Shown here: one piece after another, positions 38,513 to 48,132 of the stretch
How the letters are laid out: every line of letters starts with the position of its first letter
Position numbering within the stretch: position 1 is the first letter of the stretch
NCBI RefSeq assembly: GCF_016756535.1
Contig: NZ_AP023247.1
Span: 682,001 to 746,000 of the forward strand
From: Mesorhizobium sp. 131-2-1
Lineage (GTDB): Bacteria; Pseudomonadota; Alphaproteobacteria; Rhizobiales; Rhizobiaceae
Length of the DNA: 64,000 nt
Direction of reading: 5' to 3'
Notes under the pieces: model-generated
The model's input: the letters and a program-made list of their open reading frames with translations, nothing else
Database searches by the model: none
What the model was told of the DNA's origin: nothing
Translations under genes and position numbers: made by a program

Positions 38513-39862
38513 TCAGATCGCCTTGGCGTGGAGGGCGCCGCGATAGGAATCGCGCAGATAGCCGAGCGTGGCGTCGGCATCGACCGGCTTGCCGAACAGA
38601 TAGCCCTGGCCGCCGGCGCAGCCGAACTGGACCAGGCGGTCGGCCTGCGCCTCCTCCTCGATGCCTTCGGCCACGACATCCATGCCGAGCCCCTCGCACA
38701 TGGCGAGGATGGCGCGGATGATGTGCTCGGACGGGCGGTCGTCGAGGATCGAGGAGACGAAGGCACGGTCGATTTTGAGCTTGTCGAAATGGAATTCGCG
38801 CAGGCGCCCGAGCGAGGACTGGCCGGTGCCGAAATCGTCGAGCGAGACGCGGATGCCGACGCGGCGCAGATCCGCGACGATCTTCTCGGCCGAAGCCGGA
38901 TCGTTCATCAGGCCGGTCTCGGTGATCTCGATCTCCAGCCGGCGCGGATCGAAGCCGGTGCGGTCGAGGATCGCCAGTATGTGCAGGCCGGTGTTCTGGT
39001 CGACGAGCTGCGACGGCGACAGGTTGAAGGACAGGAACAAGTCCTTCGGCCAGCTGCGCGCTGCCTCGGCGGCCTTGCGCAGCACCAGCTGCGACAGCGG
39101 ACCGATGATGCCGCGTTCCTCGGCGATCGGGATGAACACATTTGGCGGCACGGAACCGAGGTCGCGGTCGGTCCAGCGCGCCAGTGTCTCGAAGCCGATG
39201 GTGCGGCGGGTGTTCAAGTCGACGATAGGCTGGAAGTGCGGCTCCACCTCGCCGGCCGAGACGGCGCGGCGCAGCGCCTGCTCGATGCGGGTGACGCGCT
39301 TGGCCGCCTCTTCCATCTCGCGCGTGTAGACGACGACGCGGCCGCGGCCGGAACGCTTGGCGTGGTAGAGCGCGGTCTCGGCCTTGTTGAGCAGGATGTC
39401 GGTGGTCTCGTCGCCGGAGTAGAACAGCGAGCAGCCGACCGAGGCCGACAGCCTGGCGGTGCGTTCGCCGACGTCATAGGGCGCCGACAAGATCTCGATT
39501 AGCATGCGCGCCTTTTCGGAGGCTGCTTCCTCGCTGAACACCATCGGATAGAGGAAGGCAAACTCGTCGGCGCCGATGCGGCAAACGGTGGAATAGCCGT
39601 CCATCGAGGCGCGCAGCCGCATCGCCACCTGGATCAGGATGTCGTCGCCGGCCTTGTGGCCGAACAGGTCGTTGATCGGCTTGAAGCCGTCGAGGTCGAG
39701 GATGCCGACGGTGAAGGGCGCCGGGTCCTCGGAACGGTCGCTGATCAGGCGGTCGACCTTGTCGAAGAAGCGGCGGTGATTGCCAAGCCCGGTCAGCGGA
39801 TCGGTGAAGGCCAGATCCGTGTTTTCCCTGCCTGCCTGCCCGGTGGCAAACGTCGTTTGCAT
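38513..39862 (-). CDS. GGDEF/EAL dual-domain cyclic-di-GMP protein
   Basis: This 449-residue cytosolic protein has no sensor or membrane segment. The GGDEF domain has a degenerate signature, RIGADEFAFL (GADEF), so cyclase activity is doubtful. The EAL domain keeps most catalytic residues: SFNLSPSQL, EITETGLM, LDDFGTGQSSL, LKIDRAFV, AEGIEEEAQ and QGYLFGKP. The nominal EAL motif reads ETL. It is therefore probably a phosphodiesterase with a regulatory GGDEF domain. Confidence 0.92.
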   Translation of the reverse strand: MQTTFATGQAGRENTDLAFTDPLTGLGNHRRFFDKVDRLISDRSEDPAPFTVGILDLDGFKPINDLFGHKAGDDILIQVAMRLRASMDGYSTVCRIGADEFAFLYPMVFSEEAASEKARMLIEILSAPYDVGERTARLSASVGCSLFYSGDETTDILLNKAETALYHAKRSGRGRVVVYTREMEEAAKRVTRIEQALRRAVSAGEVEPHFQPIVDLNTRRTIGFETLARWTDRDLGSVPPNVFIPIAEERGIIGPLSQLVLRKAAEAARSWPKDLFLSFNLSPSQLVDQNTGLHILAILDRTGFDPRRLEIEITETGLMNDPASAEKIVADLRRVGIRVSLDDFGTGQSSLGRLREFHFDKLKIDRAFVSSILDDRPSEHIIRAILAMCEGLGMDVVAEGIEEEAQADRLVQFGCAGGQGYLFGKPVDADATLGYLRDSYRGALHAKAI

Positions 39863-39963
39863 CGGTGTCCCTGTTGCGCGTCGGTATTTGCGGGGAGACT
39901 GGCAGGAAACCCTTTAGGAAACGTATCGAGAAATCGATTTTCTGTATGCCGGAAGTGGCCTGC

Positions 39964-41778
39964 TCAGCCGCCCTGGCGGACGCGGTAGATTTCGATCGGA
40001 GCGCCGCGGGTTTCCGCCACCGGCTCCAGCCATTCCGGCACGCCGCCGTCCATCAGGCCGGCAAGAAGGCCCTTCGGCGCCGTTTCGGCGAGAAGCTGGC
40101 TTTCGCTGCTGCCGCGGCAGACGGCCACCAGGCCGACGTGGTGGCTTTCGACGATCTTTCGCGCAGCCTCGGGCGACCCCAGGAAAGCATCGAGCGCCAG
40201 CAGGTTCCCGGCGATGTTGCGATGGTAAGGCCCGGCGAACGCACGGTGCCCGGAATAGGCCAGTATCGGCGAGCCCAGATTGGAGATCGCCAGCACCGTG
40301 GTGCCGGGCAGCCGGGCGAGCGATGCAAAGGAAGCCTTGCTCTCGCAATTCGTGTCGGCGACATCGTCGATGGCCTTGCCGGTCCCGAAGGCCGACGACA
40401 TCGCTGTGGCGGTGCCGGCCCAGAGCGCATTCACCGACAGCAGCCAGGCCGCGGCCATGCGAAGCGAGGTGCTTCGCGAAGGACTGACCTCAACCCGCTC
40501 GCGCCATCTGGCGATCCAGGCCGAAAGCGGGATCACGGCAAGGGCAACCGAGAATGTCGAGCCTCGCACCTGCCAGGCGCTGACGATGAAGGCCACGACG
40601 AGCAGCACGCCGACAAGGCTGTCCTGCCGGCGCCAGCCGCCTTGGCGCCAGCGGAGGGCCAGGAGCACGATAGCCATCAGCGGTGTTGCATAGCGAGCGG
40701 CCACCCGGGCGGGGTCGTAGGCGAGAAGCACGAAGAGCGACTGAGCTTCGTCGACGTGGTCGAGCCACAATTGCTTGAGGCGTGGATCGAGATTGGCGTA
40801 GGGGCCTGCCAGGCACTGCGGAAACACCACCAGGATGACCGCGGCGAGTGCCGCGGCGAGCAGGCCGACCGATACGATACGCCGAAGACGCGTGCGGCCG
40901 GCGGCGTCCACCGAGGCGATCACCGCAAGACCGGCCCCGGCAAGCGCGGCGACCGCGAATTGCACGATCGAGAAGGCGTCGCATTGCGCCTGGCCCCAGG
41001 CTGATGCCGGAATGGTGGTGATGAAGACGAGAGCCGAAACACCGGCAAAGCCAAGGCCGAAATCCCTGGCGATCCGGCTTTCGCCGCTTCTGTCGACGAC
41101 AAACAGCAGCGCGACGACGGCGCCGATGGTCGCGACATAGGGGGCGGTTTCCATGCCGACCGCAAGCGTCAGGGCGGCGCACAGGCCGGAGAACAATGCC
41201 GCCGACCGGCGCATCGGTGCCTCGAGCAGCAGGCTGAGGCTTGCCACGGTCAGCGTGAGCTGGACATTGTGATGATCGATGGCGCCCGGTGAAAAAATGC
41301 CGATGAAATAAAGCGCCGCCGCGCCAACGACCACCGCGGGCAATACCGCCCGCTCGCCGCCGAAGCTGCGCGCGGCCCGGGTGAGATAGAATACGGCGGC
41401 GCCGAAGAGCAGCATCGGCCACGCCACCAGCGCGACATTCTCGGCAGCGGCCATGCTGCCCGTCAGCGCGGAGGCCGCGAGGATGATGGCGGCGAGCGGC
41501 GCGTCGACCAGCCGCGACCAATGCATGACGAAGCCGCCTTCCAGCCCCATCCTGTACTGATGCAGGTCGAACCAGCCCTGGCCGGCGAGCAGGTCACGGA
41601 CCTCGACCAGGCGCAGCATGCTGTCATTGTCGCCGCCATTGTTGGTCAATTCCGGGAACCCGGCATGGGCGTTGACCAGGAGCGCCACCAGCGTGGCGAG
41701 CAGCGCCGCCAGAAGGTCCATTCGCCAGGAGGCTCGGGCGGGTTTCCCGGACGGAATCGCGGCATGGGCGGCGGTCAT
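39964..41778 (-). CDS. Polytopic GT-C-type membrane glycosyltransferase, STT3-like
   Basis: This 604-residue protein has about 11-13 membrane segments and a C-terminal soluble domain. Between helices 1 and 2 it carries GGDNDSMLRLVEVRDLLAGQ (Asp50, Asp52), reminiscent of the first-loop acidic motif of STT3/PglB/AglB oligosaccharyltransferases. A later GAIDHHNVQLTL (Asp168-His-His) resembles the archaeal AglB DHH motif. No WWDxG motif is seen. It lies in one leftward unit after gtrB-like and gtrA-like genes, the position of the acceptor-specific transferase in Gtr modules. It would transfer a lipid-linked sugar in the periplasm; the acceptor is unknown. Confidence 0.72.
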   Translation of the reverse strand: MTAAHAAIPSGKPARASWRMDLLAALLATLVALLVNAHAGFPELTNNGGDNDSMLRLVEVRDLLAGQGWFDLHQYRMGLEGGFVMHWSRLVDAPLAAIILAASALTGSMAAAENVALVAWPMLLFGAAVFYLTRAARSFGGERAVLPAVVVGAAALYFIGIFSPGAIDHHNVQLTLTVASLSLLLEAPMRRSAALFSGLCAALTLAVGMETAPYVATIGAVVALLFVVDRSGESRIARDFGLGFAGVSALVFITTIPASAWGQAQCDAFSIVQFAVAALAGAGLAVIASVDAAGRTRLRRIVSVGLLAAALAAVILVVFPQCLAGPYANLDPRLKQLWLDHVDEAQSLFVLLAYDPARVAARYATPLMAIVLLALRWRQGGWRRQDSLVGVLLVVAFIVSAWQVRGSTFSVALAVIPLSAWIARWRERVEVSPSRSTSLRMAAAWLLSVNALWAGTATAMSSAFGTGKAIDDVADTNCESKASFASLARLPGTTVLAISNLGSPILAYSGHRAFAGPYHRNIAGNLLALDAFLGSPEAARKIVESHHVGLVAVCRGSSESQLLAETAPKGLLAGLMDGGVPEWLEPVAETRGAPIEIYRVRQGG

Positions 41779-41858
41779 GGATCGGCTTTCGGGCGGTTGG
41801 TCGGCGCCGCAGGCTAGCGCCGCTCGCTTCACAAAGCGTAAAGCCCGATGCAAATGCG

Positions 41859-42257
41859 CTAGCCGCGTGCCGGAAACACCCAGGCCGACGAGACGATATA
41901 GCTCAGCGCGCTTGCCGCGGCCGTGGTCAGCGCCGACATGGCGACGGGCGACAGGCCGAAACGCGTCACCGCGACATGCGAGACAAGGCCGGAAAAGGCA
42001 GCGCATCCGAGCTGCAGCGTGAGGTAGCGCGGCAGCGCTGTGGCGTGGTCGTGCTCCGCACCGAAGGTCCAGCCGCGTTGCGCGGAGTAGGCGACGACGA
42101 AGGCGATCGCATAGGCAACGGCACTGCCGACGAAGGGCGAGAGGCCGAGCGAAACCAGCAGCCACGAAAGCACGAACAGCAGCAGGGCGGCGCCGACACC
42201 AACCACCAGGAAGCGGAACAGGCGCGTCTGGATAAGGCCCGGCAACGCGTCGATCAT
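41859..42257 (-). CDS. gtrA: GtrA-family membrane protein (probable lipid-linked sugar flippase)
   Basis: This 132-residue protein has four hydrophobic helices and the GtrA landmarks RFLVVGVGAALL, VAYAIAFVVAYSAQRGWTF and SYIVSSAWVFPA. GtrA proteins are thought to flip polyprenyl-phosphate sugars. Its start overlaps the GT2 gene stop by four bases. Confidence 0.88.
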   Translation of the reverse strand: MIDALPGLIQTRLFRFLVVGVGAALLLFVLSWLLVSLGLSPFVGSAVAYAIAFVVAYSAQRGWTFGAEHDHATALPRYLTLQLGCAAFSGLVSHVAVTRFGLSPVAMSALTTAAASALSYIVSSAWVFPARG

Positions 42258-43489
42258 CGGTTTTCGTCCGCCGGCAGATCACTGGACTGGCCAGCTCTCA
42301 GCCGCTTGACCGGAATTTCCAGGACGCCGAGCAGGAATGCCGAGAAGAAGGCCTGGAACGAAATCACGATCAGGCTGAGGCCGAGAACGACGATGCGCGG
42401 AATTTCGGAATCGTCCAGCGGGCCGAAGCCGAGATTGGCCCAGCGCAGCACGGCATAGGCGCAAAACGAGAAGCCGCCGGCAAAGCAGATGCCCGCATTG
42501 GCGGCGAGGCGGTCGGTGCTGATGGTCCTCGTCAGCCAGTCGGACCCGCGGCTGCGCGGCAGGATGCCGGTGACCTCGGCGTAGTAGCGCGAAATGACGC
42601 CGAAGGTGATGAGCTGCACACCGGTGACGATCATGAAGCAGGCGGCGACGAAGGTGTTCAGGTCGAGCGACAGATTGTTGATCACCCTGAGCGGCCCGAA
42701 CACCAAAAGGGCCGCAAACAGCGTGCCGAGGCCGCCGAGCACCATGCCGGGGATGAAGAACATCCAGCGCGGATTGTAGACCAGCAGGAATTTGAGATGC
42801 CGCCAGCCGTCGCGCCAGGTCCTGAGATGCGGCGGCCGGCTGCGGCCGTCCGGCTTGAGCGTGGTCGGCACTTCCTCGATGCGCAGGCCGGCAAGCGCGC
42901 CGCGCACAACCATCTCGCTGGCGAACTCCATTCCGGTGGTCTGCAGATCGAGCTTCCTGATGCTCTCGGCGTTGAAGCCGCGCAGGCCGCAATGGAAGTC
43001 GCCGGTCCCGATGCGGAAGAACAGGCGGCCGATGAAGCTCAGCACCGGATTGCCAAGGTAGCGGTGCAGCGGCGGCATGGCGCCGGTTTCGATGCCGCCC
43101 CGGAAGCGATTGCCCATGACCAGGTCGGCGCCGTCGCGCAGGCGGGCCACGAACGCGTCCAGCGCGCTGAAATCATAGCTGTCGTCGGCGTCGCCCATGA
43201 TGATGAAGCGGCCCCTGGCGGCGGCAATGCCGCCGAGAAGGGCGGCGCCATAGCCTTTCTGCGGCACCGCCACGACGCGGGCGCCGATGGCCGTCGCAAT
43301 GTCCTGGGAACCGTCGGTACTGCCATTGTCGGCGATCAGCACCTCGCCAGCGATCCCGGCCTTGTCCAGGAAAGCTTTTGCCTTGCCGATGCAGACAGCC
43401 AGTGTCTCGGCCTCATTGAGGCATGGCATCAGGATGGTGAGCTCGAGCTGCTTGGTCTGGGTGGCTCGGATGGCGGTGACGGCGTTCAT
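42254..43489 (-). CDS. GT2 polyprenyl-phosphate glycosyltransferase (GtrB/DPMS-like)
   Basis: This 411-residue protein has an N-terminal GT-A domain: ILMPCLNEAETL, NGSTDGSQD and the metal motif GDADDSYDF (Asp100, Asp102). About four C-terminal membrane helices follow. It should charge undecaprenyl phosphate with one sugar on the cytosolic face. It is coupled to the GtrA gene and upstream of the STT3-like transferase, forming a three-step lipid-linked glycosylation module. Confidence 0.92.
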   Translation of the reverse strand: MNAVTAIRATQTKQLELTILMPCLNEAETLAVCIGKAKAFLDKAGIAGEVLIADNGSTDGSQDIATAIGARVVAVPQKGYGAALLGGIAAARGRFIIMGDADDSYDFSALDAFVARLRDGADLVMGNRFRGGIETGAMPPLHRYLGNPVLSFIGRLFFRIGTGDFHCGLRGFNAESIRKLDLQTTGMEFASEMVVRGALAGLRIEEVPTTLKPDGRSRPPHLRTWRDGWRHLKFLLVYNPRWMFFIPGMVLGGLGTLFAALLVFGPLRVINNLSLDLNTFVAACFMIVTGVQLITFGVISRYYAEVTGILPRSRGSDWLTRTISTDRLAANAGICFAGGFSFCAYAVLRWANLGFGPLDDSEIPRIVVLGLSLIVISFQAFFSAFLLGVLEIPVKRLRAGQSSDLPADENR

Positions 43490-43709
43490 GGTCGTTTTCC
43501 ATCGAGGCCCGTCCGGCGCGTGGCGAGACGGGCATCATTCAAGCCCACCCTTGCACGGCAAGGCTTAAGAAAACGATGACGCGGGTTCTCACCTTGTCTG
43601 CAATCGCGCGGCCGGGTTGGCGCCTTGCTGATGCGATCTTCAAAATGTCGCGATTGGCAGAGCCCGCCGATTTCCCTATATCGGCGACAGAACCCGCCGG
43701 AGACATCCC

Positions 43710-44651
43710 ATGCCCCTCAAGATCGCCGTCCAGATGGACCATGTCTCCACCGTGTCGATCGCCGGCGACACCTCGTTCGCGCTGTCGCTGGAGGCGCAGC
43801 GGCGCGGCCACAAGCTCTACCACTACACGCCCGACCGGCTGTCGCTGCGCGACGGCAAGGTGTTCGCGCGCGTCGAGGAGATGCAGGTACGTGACGAGAA
43901 GGGCAGTCACTACACGCTGGGCGAGAAGGTGCGCACCGACCTGTCGGAGATGGACGTCATCCTGCTGCGGCAGGACCCGCCCTTCGACATGAACTACATC
44001 ACCACCACGCATATCCTCGAGCGCATCCACCCCAAGACGCTGGTGGTCAACGACCCGGCCTGGGTGCGCAACAGCCCGGAAAAGATCTTCGTCACCGAAT
44101 TCCCCGACCTGATGCCGGAAACGCTGATCACCAAGGATCCGCAGGAGGTGGCGGCGTTCCGCAAGGAGTTCGGCGACATCATCGTCAAGCCGCTCTACGG
44201 CAATGGCGGCGCCGGCATCTTCCATCTACACGAGGCCGACCGCAACCTCGCCTCGCTGCTCGAAATGTTCGGCCAGATGTTCCGCGAGCCCTATATCGTG
44301 CAGCGCTACCTGAAGGACGTGCGCAAGGGCGACAAGCGCATCATCCTGATCGACGGTGAGCCGGTGGGCGCCATCAACCGCGTGCCGGCGGAGCACGATT
44401 CCCGCTCCAACATGCATGTCGGCGGCCGCGCCGAAAAGACCGAGTTGACGACACGCGAGCGCGATATCTGCGCCCGCATCGGGCCGTCGCTAAAGGAGCG
44501 CGGCTTCATCCTCGTCGGCATCGACGTCATCGGCGACTACATGACCGAAATCAACGTCACCTCGCCGACCGGCGTGCGCGAGGTTCAGCGCTTCGGCGGC
44601 GCCGACATCGCCAGCCTGTTCTGGGACTGCGTCGAGGACAAGAGGCGGTAG
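43710..44651 (+). CDS. gshB: Glutathione synthetase
   Basis: This 313-residue ATP-grasp enzyme joins gamma-glutamylcysteine and glycine. Landmarks are the N-terminal [51 protein letters not shown] and the end [16 protein letters not shown]. It is divergent from the Gtr-like module; AGACATCCC precedes ATG 43710. Confidence 0.97.
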   Translation: MPLKIAVQMDHVSTVSIAGDTSFALSLEAQRRGHKLYHYTPDRLSLRDGKVFARVEEMQVRDEKGSHYTLGEKVRTDLSEMDVILLRQDPPFDMNYITTTHILERIHPKTLVVNDPAWVRNSPEKIFVTEFPDLMPETLITKDPQEVAAFRKEFGDIIVKPLYGNGGAGIFHLHEADRNLASLLEMFGQMFREPYIVQRYLKDVRKGDKRIILIDGEPVGAINRVPAEHDSRSNMHVGGRAEKTELTTRERDICARIGPSLKERGFILVGIDVIGDYMTEINVTSPTGVREVQRFGGADIASLFWDCVEDKRR

Positions 44652-44714
44652 CACGCTGCATGTGGACGCAACCGCGCCTGGGTTCCGTGGAACTGCGCCC
44701 CGCCGATCCCTAGT

Positions 44715-46220
44715 CTAGACCACGAAGAAGTCGTCCGCAGTGAGCCAGGTGCCCGGGTCGACGGCGGCGAACTGGACGGCCGCCGCCCCGCCCGCCCCGT
44801 CCGCATCGAACAGCAGGGCGCCGGTCGTGTTGTCATAAATGATGTGGTCGCTGTCATCGATGGCCTTGCTGCCGAGCGTGAAGACAGCAGCGAAAAGCGG
44901 GCCGGCCGACAGCCCGACGAATACGGAGCTGTCCAGCCGGAACACATCATCAAGCGCACTGAAGCCGACGATACGGTCGTAGTTGGCCGGTCCAACTGCG
45001 TCGAACACGAAGGCATCCCGGCCCGCGTCGCCGGCCAGCAGGTCGCGGCCGGCGCCGCCATTGAGGATGTCGTCGCCAGTGCCGCCGCGTAGGTCGTCGG
45101 AGCCGGCGCCACCGTCGAGAAAATCGTCGCCCGTATCGCCGCGAATGCCGTCGGTGCCCGCACCGCCGCTTATCTCGTCATCGCCGGCGTCGCCCTTCAG
45201 CCAGTCTGTGCCCGCGCCGCCGATGATGGTGTCGGCGCCAGCGCCTCCGAACAGCTGGTCGTGGCCGGCGCCGCCGTCGAGCGTATCGTTGAACGGGGTG
45301 CCGCTGATGCGGTCGCCACCGCCCAGCGCGGCGACGAGCACGGCATGATCGTGGCTTCCATAGCTCACTACGTTCGTGGCGTCGCTCAGCGCGACGGATT
45401 CGGCCGGTGGCGTGACCGTGATCGTGATCGTCGCCACATTGCTGTTGCCCTGGCCGTCCGTGGCGTAGACCGCAAAGCTGTCGGTGCCGACGAAGCCGGC
45501 CTCGGGCGTGTAGTCAAACAGATTGTCGCTCAGAAAGTCGGCATGATAGTGCAGGCTGGAGCCGTAGTGACCTTGGTGAAACGGGTAGTAGTTGCCGTCG
45601 AAACTCGTGCTCTGCTCGAGGGTGCCGTGGTCCGGCCCGTCCACGATAACAAAGCTCAAGAGATCGTAGTCGGCATCCGCGGCGCTGAACATGATGTCGT
45701 CGAGAAATTGCCCTTGCGAAACCGACAAATCCAGATCGGCGGCGGTGGGCGTATGATTGACGAAGCTGTCGGGCTGAAGCGCGCCGCCTTCCAGGATGAT
45801 CTGATGCTGGCCGTACTGGGTGTTTTCGCCGCCGAAATATTCGTTGGCGCCAATCCATGTCACCGTGATGGTGTCGGGGCTGTCGGCGTTGACCGAGACA
45901 AGCTGGGCCGACATGAAGGCGGCCTGGTCGGACAAGGTGCGGATAAGATTGCCTTCGTTGTCGAAGACCTGTGTCTCCACCGACGTCCAGGTCTCGGTCC
46001 TGCCCTCGTGGGTGAAGCTGGTGATGGTGAAGAAGCCGTCGAAGACATCGACCGAAGCCAGGTCTATCCCACCGAACGGGAAATCCGGCTTTGCCCCTAT
46101 CGGTCCGATCACGTGGCCGTCGGTTTCGGCAATGCTGAAAAGGACCGCGTCAGGGCTCGGATTGGGATTGTCGGCTTCTTCCCATACGGTGAGCTCACTG
46201 CCATTGCTTAGGGTCGGCAT
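44715..46220 (-). CDS. RTX calcium-binding protein, probable type I secretion substrate
   Basis: This 501-residue protein has no N-terminal signal peptide. The N-terminal 150 residues are beta-rich. A cadherin/Big-like domain follows (AADADYDLLSFVIVDGPDHGTL ... TPEAGFVGTDSFAVYATDGQGNS). Then about nine GGxGxDxLxG nonapeptides occupy roughly residues 310-400 (GGAGHDQLF, GGAGADTII, GDAGDDEIS and others). The C-terminus ends in the hydrophobic DDFFVV, as in many type I exported proteins. No ABC exporter, membrane-fusion protein or outer-membrane gene is nearby. Confidence 0.9.
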   Translation of the reverse strand: MPTLSNGSELTVWEEADNPNPSPDAVLFSIAETDGHVIGPIGAKPDFPFGGIDLASVDVFDGFFTITSFTHEGRTETWTSVETQVFDNEGNLIRTLSDQAAFMSAQLVSVNADSPDTITVTWIGANEYFGGENTQYGQHQIILEGGALQPDSFVNHTPTAADLDLSVSQGQFLDDIMFSAADADYDLLSFVIVDGPDHGTLEQSTSFDGNYYPFHQGHYGSSLHYHADFLSDNLFDYTPEAGFVGTDSFAVYATDGQGNSNVATITITVTPPAESVALSDATNVVSYGSHDHAVLVAALGGGDRISGTPFNDTLDGGAGHDQLFGGAGADTIIGGAGTDWLKGDAGDDEISGGAGTDGIRGDTGDDFLDGGAGSDDLRGGTGDDILNGGAGRDLLAGDAGRDAFVFDAVGPANYDRIVGFSALDDVFRLDSSVFVGLSAGPLFAAVFTLGSKAIDDSDHIIYDNTTGALLFDADGAGGAAAVQFAAVDPGTWLTADDFFVV

Positions 46221-46543
46221 CCTGTCTTCCTCGCCTTCGCGCCTGGACGTGCTCCGGATGTCCCCCGATCACAACGATAGCATCGTAGGCGCGTCGGATC
46301 GGTGACAAACCCAAGCGCGCTTCGCCTTTTTCCAATGTGGTTAATTATGTGTTTCGAGCGGGAGTTCGTTGCTCAGTCGGCTTTCAACGTTCGATGACAT
46401 CCCTCAGAGGCGATCGCTTTGGTGGCGATCTGTTCCCGTAATGTTCTTGCCTAAGTCTGAAATCTGTGGTTGTCTTGCGTTGACGTCGCGCGGCGCCCGA
46501 TCATAAGGGCCGAGCGAGCCGGCATCCGGGGGCTTGAGAAAAG
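46221..46543. other. Intergenic region between RTX and comM genes
   Basis: This 323-base divergent gap has no gene that I can see. It is more AT-rich than its surroundings in the middle (GGTTAATTATGTG) and contains one promoter candidate for comM near its right end. Confidence 0.6.
46480..46507 (+). promoter_or_regulatory. Promoter candidate for comM
   Basis: TTGACG (46480-46485) and CATAAG (46502-46507) are 16 bases apart, close to the housekeeping sigma consensus, 37 bases before the comM ATG. Confidence 0.4.
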
Positions 46544-48076
46544 ATGGTGGCGCGGGTTCGCACGGTCGCTTTCCAGGGCATCGAGGCCGTGCCGGTCGAT
46601 GTCCAGGTGATGATCGCGCCGGGCAAGGTCGGCATGCAGATCGTCGGTCTGCCTGACAAGGCGGTGGCGGAAAGCCGCGAGCGGGTGCAGGCGGCCCTGC
46701 ATGCCTCCGGCCTGTCGATGCCGTCGAAGAAGGTCACGGTCAATCTGGCGCCGGCTGACCTGCCCAAGGAAGGCAGCCACTACGACCTGCCGATCGCGCT
46801 CGGCCTGATGGCCGCGCTCGGCGCCATTCCGGGCGACATGCTGGCCGGCTATGTCGTGCTCGGCGAATTGTCGCTCGACGGCATGATCGCGGCGGTGGCC
46901 GGCGCGCTGCCGGCGGCGATCGGCGCCAATGCCGAGAACAAGGGCTTGATCTGCCCGTTCGGCTGCGGGCCGGAAGCGGCCTGGGCCGGCAAGGACTTCG
47001 ACATCCTGGCGCCGCGCAGCCTGATCGCGATCGCCAACCACTTCCGCGGCACCCAGGTGCTGTCGCGGCCCGAGGCCGGCATCCAGCTCGCGGCGCGCGA
47101 CCTGCCCGACCTTGCCGACATCAAGGGCCAGGAAACCGCCAAGCGGGCGCTGGAGGTGGCGGCCGCCGGCGGCCACAATTTGCTGATGGTCGGGCCTCCA
47201 GGTTCTGGAAAGTCGATGCTGGCGCAGCGGCTGCCGTCGATCCTGCCGCCGCTGGCGCCGAAGGAACTGCTCGAAGTCTCGATGATCGCCTCGGTGGCAG
47301 GCGAGCTCGGCGAAGGCAAGCTCACCGACAGGCGCCCGTTCCGCGCCCCGCATCATTCGGCCTCGATGGCGGCGATGGTAGGCGGCGGCTTGCGGGCGCG
47401 GCCGGGCGAAGTCTCGCTTGCCCATCATGGCGTGCTCTTCCTCGACGAATTGCCGGAATTCACGCCGCAGACGCTCGATGCGCTGCGCCAGCCGCTGGAG
47501 ACCGGCGACTGTATGATCGCGCGCGCCAACCACCGTGTCACCTATCCGGCACGCATCCAGCTGGTGGCGGCGATGAATCCGTGCCGGTGCGGCATGTCGG
47601 GCGAGCCCGGCTATCGCTGCCTGCGCGGCGAGCGTTGCCGCACCGACTACCAGGCCCGCATATCCGGCCCGCTGCTCGACCGCATCGACCTCAGGATCGA
47701 GGTGCCGGCGGTCTCGGCCAGCGACCTGATCAGGCCCGACAAGGCCGAGTCCAGTGTCGCAGTGGCGCAGCGCGTGGCGCGCGCCCGCACGATCCAGCGC
47801 GAGCGGCTCGAACGCCTGGGCGCCGCCAGCGCCACCACCAACGCGCATTGCTCGCCTTCGATCATCGAGGAAATCGCGAGACCCGACAGCGCAGGGCTGA
47901 CACTGCTCAAGGACGCCAGCGAGAAGCTAGGCTTCTCGGCGCGCGCCTATCACCGGGTGCTCAAGGTGGCGCGCACGCTCGCCGACCTCGACGCCAGCGA
48001 GACGGTCGGGCGGATCCATCTGGCCGAGGCGATTTCCTACCGTATGAGCGCGGAGCGGATGGCGCAGGCGGCTTAG
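46544..48076 (+). CDS. comM: YifB/ComM-family Mg-chelatase-like AAA+ ATPase
   Basis: This 510-residue protein has an N-terminal Lon-protease-like domain, a Mg-chelatase ATPase with Walker A GPPGSGKS (residues 217-224) and Walker B FLDEL, and a C-terminal Mg-chelatase lid with the Cys-rich loop CRCGMSGEPGYRCLRGERC. ComM is a hexameric helicase aiding branch migration during natural transformation. comM is a known integration site for genomic islands in several proteobacteria, and here a decayed second fragment lies just downstream. Confidence 0.95.
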   Translation: MVARVRTVAFQGIEAVPVDVQVMIAPGKVGMQIVGLPDKAVAESRERVQAALHASGLSMPSKKVTVNLAPADLPKEGSHYDLPIALGLMAALGAIPGDMLAGYVVLGELSLDGMIAAVAGALPAAIGANAENKGLICPFGCGPEAAWAGKDFDILAPRSLIAIANHFRGTQVLSRPEAGIQLAARDLPDLADIKGQETAKRALEVAAAGGHNLLMVGPPGSGKSMLAQRLPSILPPLAPKELLEVSMIASVAGELGEGKLTDRRPFRAPHHSASMAAMVGGGLRARPGEVSLAHHGVLFLDELPEFTPQTLDALRQPLETGDCMIARANHRVTYPARIQLVAAMNPCRCGMSGEPGYRCLRGERCRTDYQARISGPLLDRIDLRIEVPAVSASDLIRPDKAESSVAVAQRVARARTIQRERLERLGAASATTNAHCSPSIIEEIARPDSAGLTLLKDASEKLGFSARAYHRVLKVARTLADLDASETVGRIHLAEAISYRMSAERMAQAA

Positions 48077-48132
48077 GACGTCCCCTAAAGGTGATGGGAC
48101 GCTGGCGCGCGCCCTGGCTCTCGCCCTCATAT

